From Oceanicaulis sp. BBD 1991-10 (GTDB lineage: Bacteria; Pseudomonadota; Alphaproteobacteria; Caulobacterales; Maricaulaceae), in the NCBI GenBank assembly GCA_001657295.1, contig LYSW01000028.1, positions 3,027-36,974 on the forward strand: a stretch of 33,948 bases of DNA, given 5' to 3'. Of the stretch, positions 1-7,559 are shown piece by piece (the stretch's first letter is position 1; every line of letters starts with the position of its first letter). A program made the translations under genes and the position numbers. The notes under the pieces are model-generated. The model had not been told where the DNA came from. It worked only from the letters and a program-made list of their open reading frames with translations, and did no database searches.

Positions 1-230
1 GGCTTGGCGGGGGGCGCAGCGGCGTCTGGCGAGACGCGGGCTTCATCCTCACCAGCGTCGACACTTGCGGCGGGCGGCTCTTTAACCGCATCGACGCCGT
101 CAATGACCGCATCCTCTAAGGTCTTAACCGCGTCGGCCCCCGTATCGGCCGCAATATCGGCCCCAGTATCGGCTTCGGTTTCGGCCTCGGTTTTCTTCTT
201 CCTGCCGAAACCGAATTTGAACCAGCTCAC
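1..230 (-). CDS. ftsY: Signal recognition particle receptor FtsY, N-terminal part (runs off the left edge)
   Basis: Only the first 76 codons are inside the window. FtsY is the membrane-associated GTPase that receives SRP-ribosome complexes for co-translational insertion of membrane proteins. The visible part starts MSWFKFGFGRKKK, an amphipathic basic start, followed by a long Ala/Glu/Asp-rich low-complexity stretch. That fits the acidic A domain of FtsY; the GTPase domain lies outside. The start is GTG, and it overlaps the TGA stop of mtaB in a GTGA junction, so the two are translationally coupled. The mtaB-ftsY order is common in Alphaproteobacteria, and this supports the call more than the low-complexity protein does. 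An unrelated acidic protein cannot be excluded. Confidence 0.68.
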   Translation of the reverse strand, partial: MSWFKFGFGRKKKTEAETEADTGADIAADTGADAVKTLEDAVIDGVDAVKEPPAASVDAGEDEARVSPDAAAPPAK

Positions 231-1540
231 TGCACCGCCTCCAAGGCCTGACCGGTCAGCGCGTCTCCGTCGACGCCGGTTATACGTACACGGATAAAGG
301 CGCCGGGGCGCGCCGGCGCCGCCAGGCTGATCGGTGAAAAATCATCGCCGCGGGCGAAGCCCGGCTTCTCCACGATGGCCGCCATTTCCGCGCCGACGCG
401 TGCGGTCAGGTGGCGGTGAAGGGCCTCTTTCGCCTTGGCGCGCAAGCGCGCCGCGCGGTCCTTGATCACCGCACGATCGACTTGCGGCATCCGCGCCGCC
501 GGCGTTCCCGGTCGCGGTGAATAAGGAAAAACATGCACATAGGCGAGCCCGCACTCGTCCACGAGGCGAAGCGAGTTCTCAAACATCGCTTCGGTCTCGG
601 TCGGAAAGCCCGCGATGAGATCGGCGCCGAAGGCGATGTCCGGGCGCACCGACTTAAGCCGGCGCGCCAGGCTGATCGCGTCATCGCGCAGATGCCGCCG
701 CTTCATCCGTTTAAGGATCAAATCATCGCCCGCCTGCAGCGAAAGATGCATATAGGGGCACAGCCGTTCCTCTTCAGCGATGGCGCGGAAGAGATCATCG
801 TCGATCTCGATGGCGTCGATGGACGACAAGCGCAGGCGCTGAAGCTCGGGAACCTGTTTCAGGATCGCGCGGACCAGGCGGCCCAGGGGCGGGGTCCCCG
901 GCAGGTCCTGACCCCAGCTGGTCATGTCGACACCGGTCAAAACCACCTCGCTATGGCCGGTCTCCACCAGGCGGCGGACCTGATCGACGACCTCGCCCGC
1001 CGGGGCGGAGCGCGCATTGCCGCGGCCGTAGGGGATGATGCAGAAGGTGCAGCGGTGATCGCAGCCGGTCTGAACCTGAACATAGGCGCGGGCGCGGCCA
1101 TCCAGACCGTCGACCAGGTGGGATGCGACGTCGCGCACCTGCATGATGTCGCCGACCGAGACCCGCTCGCCGCCGGAAACGGCGCTGGACCGGAAGGCTT
1201 CGGGGCGGAGCTTTTCGGCATTGCCGATGATGCGGCCGACTTCAGGCATGGCCGCGAATTGACCGGGATCGATCTGGGCCGCACAGCCGGTCACGATCAC
1301 CTCGGCCTGCGGCCGGTCGCGCTTGATCCGGCGGATGGTCTGGCGGGCCTGGCGCACCGCCTCATTGGTCACCGCGCAGGTGTTGATGATCACCGTATCG
1401 GTCAGGCCCGCGGCCTGGGCGTGGTCGCGCATGACTTCGCTCTCCCAGGCGTTCAGCCGGCAGCCGAAGGTGACAAGCTCCACCTCCTTGCGCTCGGCGG
1501 CATCATCCGGCGCGGCAGGGTTTTCCACAGATGCGGTCAT
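227..1540 (-). CDS. mtaB: tRNA t6A37 methylthiotransferase MtaB
   Basis: This radical-SAM enzyme adds a methylthio group to t6A37 of ANN-decoding tRNAs, giving ms2t6A. The 437-residue protein has the full family layout. An N-terminal MTTase domain carries three cluster cysteines (C27 in TFGCRLN, C55 in NTCAVTNEA, C86 in TGCAAQ). The radical-SAM domain has the CxxxCxxC motif at C160, C164 and C167 in CDHRCTFCIIPYGRG. A C-terminal TRAM-like RNA-binding region ends near the stop. TFGCRLN and CTFCIIPYGRG favour MtaB over MiaB or RimO. The stop overlaps the next gene, probably ftsY. No clear ribosome site precedes the ATG at 1540; GTG at residue 5 is a possible alternative start. Confidence 0.95.
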   Translation of the reverse strand: MTASVENPAAPDDAAERKEVELVTFGCRLNAWESEVMRDHAQAAGLTDTVIINTCAVTNEAVRQARQTIRRIKRDRPQAEVIVTGCAAQIDPGQFAAMPEVGRIIGNAEKLRPEAFRSSAVSGGERVSVGDIMQVRDVASHLVDGLDGRARAYVQVQTGCDHRCTFCIIPYGRGNARSAPAGEVVDQVRRLVETGHSEVVLTGVDMTSWGQDLPGTPPLGRLVRAILKQVPELQRLRLSSIDAIEIDDDLFRAIAEEERLCPYMHLSLQAGDDLILKRMKRRHLRDDAISLARRLKSVRPDIAFGADLIAGFPTETEAMFENSLRLVDECGLAYVHVFPYSPRPGTPAARMPQVDRAVIKDRAARLRAKAKEALHRHLTARVGAEMAAIVEKPGFARGDDFSPISLAAPARPGAFIRVRITGVDGDALTGQALEAVQ

Positions 1541-1573
1541 GGCGGCGCAAAGTGGGCATGAAGCCCTTGCGCG

Positions 1574-2338
1574 TCAAGGCGCGGGCGGCGCCGCGGCCAG
1601 AGCTGACTCCGTCCGCCGGTCTTGCGCTTCGGTGCGGTCCAGAATCGCGAACACCGCGCCGGCGGCCATATCGATGACGATATGGGCGAGAATGGCCGGC
1701 CAGAGCGATCCGCCCGCCAGGACGATGGCGGTCAAAAACACCGCGGTCGGCGCCACGCGGACCAGCCCGCCCAGGCCTTGATAGGCATGGAGCAGGATGA
1801 AGGCGGCCAGACTGATCAGCGCCGCCGCCCAGAGCGGCGCGACGAGGCTGATCGAAACCAGCAGCACGCCGCGAAAGATGACTTCCTCGGTCACCCCGGC
1901 CGTGATCGACAGGGCCTGAAACGCCACCGCGTCTTCGCGCGATTGCGGCCGCACCAGATCAAGTTCGACCTGGCCGAGCTGTCGGCGCACGGACGCCCGC
2001 GTCTTCGCGGAAACAGCCGTACCGACGATCTGGTAAAGGCAATAGACCAGCGCCGATCCGGCAAGCGCCCAGGCCAGCAAACCGCCCCATCCAGGCGCGA
2101 CGGGCCGCCAACCGATCTCCTCCAGCGTGCGGCCGGACAGAAGCCAGCCCGCCACGCACACCGCGGCGAGGACCCAGAGCATGACCATGGTTTGTCGATA
2201 GGTCGTCATGGGCGTTGGCGGCTCGGCGTCGGGCGTGGACTTTCGGTGATCGAGCAGCGGAATCACGCACACCGCCAGCGCGAGAAGCCCCAACGCCGCG
2301 ACCAGAAAACCGTCCGGGCTGAAAATGAGGTCGAGCAT
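1574..2338 (-). CDS. CPBP-family intramembrane glutamic protease
   Basis: Predicted polytopic membrane protease of the CPBP (Abi/Rce1) family, 254 residues. The three family motifs are visible: EEVIFRGVLL (EExxxR), FILLHAYQG (FxxxH) and a C-terminal HIVID (HxxxD). These glutamate and histidine residues form the catalytic centre in Rce1-type enzymes. The N-terminus is a hydrophobic helix, and several more helices follow. The frame is open upstream to 2431. ATG at 2338 is preferred because GGAGAA lies about six bases before it and the protein then starts directly with MLDLIFSPDGF. It is divergent from the TetR gene at 2490, with a 20-bp palindrome between them, so control by that repressor is likely. 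The substrate is unknown. Confidence 0.88.
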   Translation of the reverse strand: MLDLIFSPDGFLVAALGLLALAVCVIPLLDHRKSTPDAEPPTPMTTYRQTMVMLWVLAAVCVAGWLLSGRTLEEIGWRPVAPGWGGLLAWALAGSALVYCLYQIVGTAVSAKTRASVRRQLGQVELDLVRPQSREDAVAFQALSITAGVTEEVIFRGVLLVSISLVAPLWAAALISLAAFILLHAYQGLGGLVRVAPTAVFLTAIVLAGGSLWPAILAHIVIDMAAGAVFAILDRTEAQDRRTESALAAAPPAP

Positions 2339-2447
2339 GAGATTCTCCGGTTCGGTTCGCATGGCCGCGCGGCAGATCGCCCGCGCCCGGCCTGGGGTCC
2401 GCTTTCGCCCTTGCCCTGTCGGCCAGGTCATGGAAAGCTGTTAAACA

Positions 2448-2467
2448 CGAATACGAATTCGTATTCG
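2448..2467. promoter_or_regulatory. Perfect 20-bp palindrome, probable TetR operator
   Basis: The half-site CGAATACGAA is followed directly by its exact reverse complement. It lies 23 bases before the TetR start at 2490 and about 110 bases before the CPBP start at 2338, inside the divergent intergenic region. Position and symmetry are typical of a TetR-family operator. Autoregulation and control of the protease gene are inferred. Confidence 0.7.
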
Positions 2468-2489
2468 GATTTTTGATCGAGATTGCGGC

Positions 2490-3134
2490 ATGCGTCAAGG
2501 CGAAATTCAGGCGGAGCAGGGCCGGTCGCGGCGGACGCGCGAGAAGCTGGTGATGGGCTTCGCCGAGCTCCTGCGTGAAAAACCCTTTGATTCTATAACG
2601 ATCGCTGAACTCGCTAAGCGCGCCGGGGTCGGCGTGGGCACGGTCTATGGCCGCTTCGCCAACAAAGACGCGCTGATCCCGGTCATCTTCGAAGTCTATC
2701 TGAAAATGCTGGAGCACTATGCCGGCGACCCGGCCAACGCCCTGACGCTGGACGAGACCGACACGCTGCGCCCGGCGCTGGAGAAGATCTGCGCGCAAGC
2801 CTGGCGCCTGTTGCGGGCCGAACCTCAGCTGATCCGCACCGCGCACCTATACGCCCGCCTTCGCCCGGATCTGGTGGGCGAGGACTGGGACGCGATCATC
2901 GAGGCGGCGGTCGGGCAGTTCCGCCAGGTGATCGAGCATTTCTCGCATGAGGTGAGACGGCCCGACCGCGATGCGGCCGCGCGCATGGCCTTCTACCTCT
3001 TGAACACCGTCATGGTGGAGCAAGGCCTTTATGGCGACGCGGGCCCGGGCGCGGCGCTGCGCGTCAGCGACGACGCCTTCATCACCGACTGCGCGACGAC
3101 GGTTTATGGATTTCTCACATCGGTGGAGAAATGA
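2490..3134 (+). CDS. TetR/AcrR-family transcriptional regulator
   Basis: 214-residue TetR-type repressor. The N-terminal helix-turn-helix lies at about residues 32-60 and contains SITIAELAKRAGVGVGTVYG followed by RFANKDALI, the family signature. The helical ligand-binding C-terminal domain is not diagnostic of a ligand. The gene is divergent from a CPBP protease gene and follows a perfect 20-bp palindrome. It converges with the acyl-CoA dehydrogenase gene, whose stop lies six bases away. Its likely targets are itself and the protease gene. Confidence 0.9.
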   Translation: MRQGEIQAEQGRSRRTREKLVMGFAELLREKPFDSITIAELAKRAGVGVGTVYGRFANKDALIPVIFEVYLKMLEHYAGDPANALTLDETDTLRPALEKICAQAWRLLRAEPQLIRTAHLYARLRPDLVGEDWDAIIEAAVGQFRQVIEHFSHEVRRPDRDAAARMAFYLLNTVMVEQGLYGDAGPGAALRVSDDAFITDCATTVYGFLTSVEK

Positions 3135-3140
3135 CGCCGG

Positions 3141-4313
3141 CTAGAGCCCCATCTGCTTGACCGCGAGATCGCGCATGATCTCTTCGGACCCGCCGCCGAT
3201 AGCCATGACTTTGACCTCGCGATAAATCCGTTCGACCGCGCAGCCGCGCAGATAACCGGCGCCGCCCAGGATCTGCATGGCTTCACCGGCGCAGAACTCG
3301 GCGGTCTTCGACGCCAGGACCTTCACCTTGGCCAGCTCCGCCGCCGGCATCGGGCCGCCGTCCTCGCGGGCGCGGTTGATGCGCCAGGCGATCATTTGCA
3401 AATAGGCGTCCAGCGCGTCGATCCTCGCGCTCATATCGGCGATCTTGTGGCGGATCGCCTGATGTTTGATCAACGGCTTGCCGAAGGTCTCCCGCTGCTG
3501 CGCGTACCCGATCGCATCGTCCAGGCAGCGCCGCGCCATGCCCAGACAGCCCGCCGACAACGACAGGCGCTCATAGTTGAAATTATCCATGATCGCCAAA
3601 AGACAGGCGCCTTCCTGGCCCAGCTGAGCCGAGGCCGGCACGCGGCATTCGTCGAAATGCAGCGTCGCGGTGTCGGACGCCCACCAGCCCATCTTGTTGG
3701 TGATCGCAGTGCGGGAGAATCCAGGCGCGTCGGACGGGACGAGAAACAGCGAGACGCCGCCAAATCCCTCGCCGCCGGTGCGGGCGCCAACGACGAACCA
3801 GGCCGCCTTCATGCCGCCGGTGATGAAGGTTTTTTCCCCGGAGATCAGCCAGTCGCCATGGTCGCGGACCGCCTTGGTCTTCAGCCGCGCCAGATCCGAC
3901 CCGCCCGAGGGTTCGGTCATGGCGAGCGCGCCGCCGGCCTTGCCGGAGACGATGGCGGTCAGCGCGTCGCGTTTTTGATCCTCGCTGGCCAGATGCTGGA
4001 TCGGACCGGTCATGATGCCGCGCGAAAACAGCGAGGCGTTCACGCCGCCCACCCCGGCATAGCCCATGGCGACGCCGCAATCGAACCGCATCAGCGCATC
4101 GTCAAAGCCCAGGCCGCCATGGGATTCCTCGATGCCGAAGCCGAACAGGCCCAGCGCGCCGGCTTTTTCATGCAGCGCCCAGGGAAAATCGCCCTGTTCG
4201 TCCCAGTCATTTGCGTAGGGCGCGATCTCGGTCTCGATGAAGCGCTCGACGGTGTCGCGAAACTGTGCGCGTTCTGGCGTGTCGAAGGGACGGGCGGGCG
4301 AAACGGTGGGCAT
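3141..4313 (-). CDS. Acyl-CoA dehydrogenase family protein (isovaleryl/long-chain type active site)
   Basis: FAD-dependent alpha,beta-dehydrogenation of an acyl-CoA thioester, passing electrons to ETF. The 390 residues span the normal three-domain layout: a helical N-terminal domain, a middle beta domain with AMTEPSGGSD (residues 131-140) and ISGEKTFITGG, and a C-terminal helical domain with RETFGKPLIKHQAI. The catalytic glutamate common in short/medium-chain enzymes (in a YEGTSE-like motif) is missing: GGGSEE occupies residues 373-378. A glutamate at residue 248 (NYERLSLSAG) matches the position used by isovaleryl- and long-chain enzymes. ATG at 4313 is chosen over an upstream TTG at 4328 because GGAG precedes it at good spacing. 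The substrate cannot be read from the sequence. Confidence 0.92.
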   Translation of the reverse strand: MPTVSPARPFDTPERAQFRDTVERFIETEIAPYANDWDEQGDFPWALHEKAGALGLFGFGIEESHGGLGFDDALMRFDCGVAMGYAGVGGVNASLFSRGIMTGPIQHLASEDQKRDALTAIVSGKAGGALAMTEPSGGSDLARLKTKAVRDHGDWLISGEKTFITGGMKAAWFVVGARTGGEGFGGVSLFLVPSDAPGFSRTAITNKMGWWASDTATLHFDECRVPASAQLGQEGACLLAIMDNFNYERLSLSAGCLGMARRCLDDAIGYAQQRETFGKPLIKHQAIRHKIADMSARIDALDAYLQMIAWRINRAREDGGPMPAAELAKVKVLASKTAEFCAGEAMQILGGAGYLRGCAVERIYREVKVMAIGGGSEEIMRDLAVKQMGL

Positions 4314-4364
4314 CAGGCGGCTCTCCAACGGCGGGAGCGTCAGCCTAACCGGTTTAAGGCGAAG

Positions 4365-4396
4365 AAAAAGCGCCCGCCGGAGGTCCGGCGAGCGCT
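4365..4396 (-). terminator. Intrinsic terminator after rplS
   Basis: On the minus strand, a 13-bp stem (AGCGCTCGCCGGA pairing with TCCGGCGGGCGCT, nearly perfect) with a two-base loop is followed by a run of T. It lies about 30 bases after the rplS stop and before the acyl-CoA dehydrogenase start, so it ends the rimM-trmD-rplS transcript. Confidence 0.88.
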
Positions 4397-4424
4397 TGGC
4401 GGTCTTGCATGAAGAGATTCGGAC

Positions 4425-4838
4425 TTAGGCGTCGGTTTTCTTCTTCGAGCCTTTGGCCGGACGCGCTTCGATGCCGCGGCCGGTGGTGCGCTCGGCGATC
4501 CGCGCGGACTTTCCGCGGCGGTCACGCAGATAATACAGCTTGGCGCGGCGAACCTTGCCCTTGCGCTTGACTTCAATCTTGTCGATCAGCGGGGAATGCA
4601 CCGGCCAGACGCGCTCGACGCCTTCGCCGAAGCTGATCTTGCGGACGGTGAAATTCTCGTTCAGGCCGCCGCCGGACCGCGCGATGCAGACGCCTTCAAA
4701 GCGCTGGATACGCTGGCGGTTGCCCTCGCGGATCCACACATGGACGGCCAGGGTGTCGCCCGGGGAAAACTCCGGGATCGACTTGTCGCCCAGGACGCGG
4801 GCGGCTTCTTCCTGCTCGAGCTGCTGAATCAGGTTCAT
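4425..4838 (-). CDS. rplS: 50S ribosomal protein L19
   Basis: 137-residue L19, a large-subunit protein at the 30S-50S interface. It begins [15 protein letters not shown] and contains the conserved core [31 protein letters not shown] and the basic [18 protein letters not shown] segment. The C-terminal tail is Lys/Arg-rich (GSKKKTDA). ATG at 4838 has a strong AAGGAG site about seven bases upstream, so the longer open frame to 4925 is not used. The start overlaps the trmD stop in ATGA, indicating coupled translation. A terminator follows at 4365-4396. Confidence 0.98.
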   Translation of the reverse strand: MNLIQQLEQEEAARVLGDKSIPEFSPGDTLAVHVWIREGNRQRIQRFEGVCIARSGGGLNENFTVRKISFGEGVERVWPVHSPLIDKIEVKRKGKVRRAKLYYLRDRRGKSARIAERTTGRGIEARPAKGSKKKTDA

Positions 4839-5551
4839 GGCTCTTCTCCTTGGCGCCGCCGATATCTCGCCCAGAGATCGGGACGGCGCTGACGTGTTAT
4901 CTCTTCGGCCTGTTCTTGTCGCCATCGCGCGATTCGGCCGTGATCACCCGACAGCAATACCTCTGGGATTTCCCGGTCCTCAAAAACCCGCGGCCGGGTG
5001 TAGTGAGGATATTCCAGCAAATCGCCTTCAAAACTCTCGTCTTCGGTGGACGCCAGCTTGCCGAGGACGCCGGGGATCAAACGCACGCAGGCCTCGATAA
5101 GGACCAGAGCGGCGGCTTCTCCTCCGGCGAGCACGGCGTCTCCGACGCTCACCTCCTGCATTCCGCGCGCTTCGACGACCCGTTGGTCCAGACCTTCGAA
5201 GCGGCCGCAAAACACAATAACGCCCGCACCGTCCGCCCACTCCCGGACCATGGTCTGGGAGAGCGGCCGACCGCGCGGCGTTAGATGGATCAACGGGCGT
5301 GAACGCCTGTCCACACTGTCGATCGCGTCCGCAGCGACATCGGGGCGCAGCACCATTCCAGGGCCGCCGCCAGCCGGCGTGTCGTCAACGGAGGCGTGCT
5401 TATGACGGGAAAATGACCGTATGTCTACTGTTTCCAGCGCCCAAAGGCCGTTCTCCTGCGCCGTCTTCAAAAGCGACACGCCCAACGGTCCCGGAAAGGC
5501 GTCAGGAAACAGGGTCAAAACCGTGGCGGTGAAGGGTGCGGGAGCGCTCAT
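4835..5551 (-). CDS. trmD: tRNA (guanine-N1)-methyltransferase TrmD
   Basis: SAM-dependent SPOUT-class enzyme that methylates G37 of tRNAs with G36, which prevents +1 frameshifting. The 238 residues show the N-terminal [15 protein letters not shown] start, [17 protein letters not shown], the [13 protein letters not shown] segment, and the [20 protein letters not shown] knot region that binds SAM. The C-terminal [20 protein letters not shown] is characteristic of TrmD. It is coupled to rplS by an ATGA overlap. It normally follows rimM directly, but here a 283-base spacer intervenes. Confidence 0.98.
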   Translation of the reverse strand: MSAPAPFTATVLTLFPDAFPGPLGVSLLKTAQENGLWALETVDIRSFSRHKHASVDDTPAGGGPGMVLRPDVAADAIDSVDRRSRPLIHLTPRGRPLSQTMVREWADGAGVIVFCGRFEGLDQRVVEARGMQEVSVGDAVLAGGEAAALVLIEACVRLIPGVLGKLASTEDESFEGDLLEYPHYTRPRVFEDREIPEVLLSGDHGRIARWRQEQAEEITRQRRPDLWARYRRRQGEEP

Positions 5552-5560
5552 GGCGCGCGG

Positions 5561-5780
5561 TTATGCGCTTGGCGGCGCGATGGGGCAAGGGGCCGGCGAC
5601 GGCTCCGCCCGCTTGACCCGCCTGGCGCCTAGACGCAAGAGCCAGATCGCGCCGGTGTCGCGCGTCCAATCGCCGGCGTCCAGGGGCGGAAAGGCGGCCT
5701 TCGCCGCGATCAAGGCCCAGCCGGTCTCAAGCCCGGGCGCCGCCGGGGGGAAACGGACCGTATCCTCCGCGGCTTTTCAT
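5561..5780 (-). pseudogene. Small coding-like frame between rimM and trmD, without a usable start (possible frameshift)
   Basis: The minus-strand frame ending at TAA 5561-5563 is open for 71 codons. It has strongly GC-biased third positions like the neighbouring genes and reads like protein (ETGWALIAAKAAF, DWTRDTGAIWLLRLGARR). It has no plausible ATG, GTG or TTG near its beginning; a TGA at 5777-5779 closes it. An ATG at 5778-5780 is followed by a run of four A. Removing one A would join this ATG to the frame and give about 72 residues. The ATG frame itself stops after 17 codons. Options are a decayed gene, a sequencing error in the A run, a translational slip or an unusual start. No family was recognised, and it lies co-directionally inside the rimM-trmD unit. 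Confidence 0.45.
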
Positions 5781-5834
5781 GCGAAAAGACAGGCGCGCCA
5801 GAGGCTTGCCGAGCCCGCGAATGCGGAGCGGAAT

Positions 5835-6338
5835 CTATTCTTCGCCTTCGTCCGGATCGGCGGTGATCAGGCCGGCCTTGAGGTCCACATGGGGCACGGC
5901 GGCTTTGGTGAAGGGAATGAAAAGCGCCCCCTCCTCGCCGGTCACCTCCAGAAGATCGCCGGCGCCGAAATCCTGCACCGCCTTGACCCGGCCCAGCGCC
6001 CGGCCCTCCAGGTCCCGCACCTCAAGGCCGATCAGGTCGGCATGGTAGAATTCATCCGCGTCCGGCGCCGGAAAGGCGGCGCGCGGCGCGTGCAGCAGCG
6101 TGCCCTTGAGCGCCTGCATCTCTTCGCGCGAGCGCCGCTCCTTAAACCAGACGATGGACAGGCCATTGGGTCCGGGCTTGGAGCCGGCGGGCGTGAGCAG
6201 GACCTCGCCGTCCGCATCCAGAAAGGGTCCATAGGCGGTCAGCGACGCCGGGTCGCCGAACGGTTTGACCTTGGCGTCGCCGCGCACGCCGTGAGCGCCC
6301 GCGATCGCGCCGATCACCACCAGATCCGGTTTCGCCAT
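5835..6338 (-). CDS. rimM: Ribosome maturation factor RimM
   Basis: Assembly factor for the 30S head, binding S19. The 167-residue protein has the N-terminal RimM barrel (VVIGAIAGAHGVRGDAKVKP, with the G-x-I-x3-HGxxG motif) and the C-terminal PRC barrel (DEFYHADLIGLEV, GAGDLLEV, FIPFTKAAVPHVD). AGGAG lies five bases before the ATG. It is transcribed with an upstream lipoprotein gene (15-base gap) and with trmD and rplS downstream. In many bacteria rpsP precedes rimM; it is not here. Confidence 0.97.
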   Translation of the reverse strand: MAKPDLVVIGAIAGAHGVRGDAKVKPFGDPASLTAYGPFLDADGEVLLTPAGSKPGPNGLSIVWFKERRSREEMQALKGTLLHAPRAAFPAPDADEFYHADLIGLEVRDLEGRALGRVKAVQDFGAGDLLEVTGEEGALFIPFTKAAVPHVDLKAGLITADPDEGEE

Positions 6339-6353
6339 GAGACTCCTGTCCTC

Positions 6354-7151
6354 TTAAGGCCGGGCGCCCTCGCGCAACGACGCCTCGGCGAGCGCGGCCG
6401 ACTGCAGATCGCGCACCATGGCCTCCACCTCGCCGGTCAGGTCGGCCACGGCTTCGATCTTGATGCGTTCAGCCCCCGCCTGGCCGCGCTCCCAGGCGGT
6501 CGATCCGCGCGAAAGCTGCGCGTCCTCAACGACCGCCGCCGCGGTTCCATAGGGGTAGCCGTTGCGCACGTCCAGCAACAGCGCATTGGCGGCGCCGCGA
6601 ATCTGCACCTCTCGGCTGGGCAGCAGGAAGAAGCCCAGTATCGTCACATCCGCCGCCGAAAAGGCGTTGGAGGTCTGGGTGAAGGCGCCGCTTAATTCAT
6701 AGACCAGCACATAATCGAGATGCTGGCGCGCGGCGCCGCGGCGAATGTCCGCGATCAGGTCCGCCGGTGTTGGCATCCGGCGCGGATCATGCGCCTGCGG
6801 GTCGACCATGGCGGCGATCAGCGGGCTGACCGGCACGAATTCGCCGACATCGGGGGCCAGCCCGTCCGCCAGCGCGCCCCAATGGACCAGCTCTTCCGGC
6901 GGCACGGTGGTCAGCTGACGAGCCTCCAGCCGGGCGAGGCCGATGCGCGCGGGAAAATGCAGGCTCGGCTCCACCGCCGCGATCGCGCGAATCTCCGCGT
7001 CCAGCGCCTGTGCCGCGTCCGTCCCGGCGCCGGCCGCATAAGCCGGGTCGTCATAGCCCGCGAGAAAATCTGCGCCGGAAGTGGTCTGCGTCCCATAGGC
7101 GCAGCCCGCAAGCGCCAGGCCCGCCCATATCAGTCCCAATACTCGAAGCAT
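6354..7151 (-). CDS. Predicted lipoprotein of unknown function upstream of rimM
   Basis: 265-residue protein with a typical lipoprotein signal: a short hydrophobic segment ending in LALAGC, with C17 as the predicted lipidated residue. The mature part is Ala-rich and mixed alpha/beta (LDYVLVYELSGAF, VTILGFFLLPSREVQIRGAA, TAAAVVEDAQLSRG), and ends in a helix. The VLVYELSG and later beta segments suggest a soluble periplasmic domain. No family is recognised. GGGGAG precedes the ATG. Its stop is 15 bases before rimM, so it is probably the first gene of the rimM-trmD-rplS unit. Confidence 0.82.
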   Translation of the reverse strand: MLRVLGLIWAGLALAGCAYGTQTTSGADFLAGYDDPAYAAGAGTDAAQALDAEIRAIAAVEPSLHFPARIGLARLEARQLTTVPPEELVHWGALADGLAPDVGEFVPVSPLIAAMVDPQAHDPRRMPTPADLIADIRRGAARQHLDYVLVYELSGAFTQTSNAFSAADVTILGFFLLPSREVQIRGAANALLLDVRNGYPYGTAAAVVEDAQLSRGSTAWERGQAGAERIKIEAVADLTGEVEAMVRDLQSAALAEASLREGARP

Positions 7152-7308
7152 GATGGGTCTCCCCGTCCCAACCGCCCCGCCCGCCGACGCTCAGCAGGGC
7201 GCGGCTTGGCGGCGAAAGTGGGGCTCTGGCGCGGCGGTTGTCTGACGTGCGTAAGGACGGGGCGGTGGACAGCGCTGCCCGGTCCCTTCAAGCGGCGGGC
7301 TCGCGAGG

Positions 7309-7518
7309 ATGATCGGCGCGGTTTTTATCTGGCGCCGGAATCTGAGCTCGATCTGGATGACCGGCATGGTCGGCGGGCTGTTGGAAATCGGCGATCTCGT
7401 GTTCGCGGATTCGCCCGGTTCGGTGCATTTCTGCCCCGGCGCCTTGATGGCCCTCATATCCGCCAGCGCGGCGGCGTTGAGCTTCTGGGTCTGGCTGACC
7501 GAGCGGAGCAAGGCATAA
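7309..7518 (+). CDS. Small hypothetical protein, possibly membrane-associated
   Basis: 69 codons with GC-rich third positions, upstream of and co-directional with the CDGSH gene (41-base gap). The product has two moderately hydrophobic segments (MTGMVGGLLEIGDLVF and ALMALISASAAALSFWVWL) and ends in TERSKA. The base composition and hydrophobic pattern look coding, but the only purine-rich element (GAGG) abuts the ATG, so initiation is uncertain. No family is recognised. The stretch 7152-7308 before it shows no gene. Confidence 0.45.
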   Translation: MIGAVFIWRRNLSSIWMTGMVGGLLEIGDLVFADSPGSVHFCPGALMALISASAAALSFWVWLTERSKA

Positions 7519-7559
7519 TAGCCGGTCTGGAGCTTCAGATCGACTGGAAGGCGCGCGCC

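Noticed and set aside
4-297. A Ser/Ala-rich plus-strand frame at the left edge
   Set aside because: It is the mirror of the acidic low-complexity N-terminus of the probable ftsY and has no start signal.
5421-6695. A 424-codon open frame on the plus strand
   Set aside because: It is antisense to trmD and rimM, which are certain genes. Long antisense frames are expected in high-GC DNA.
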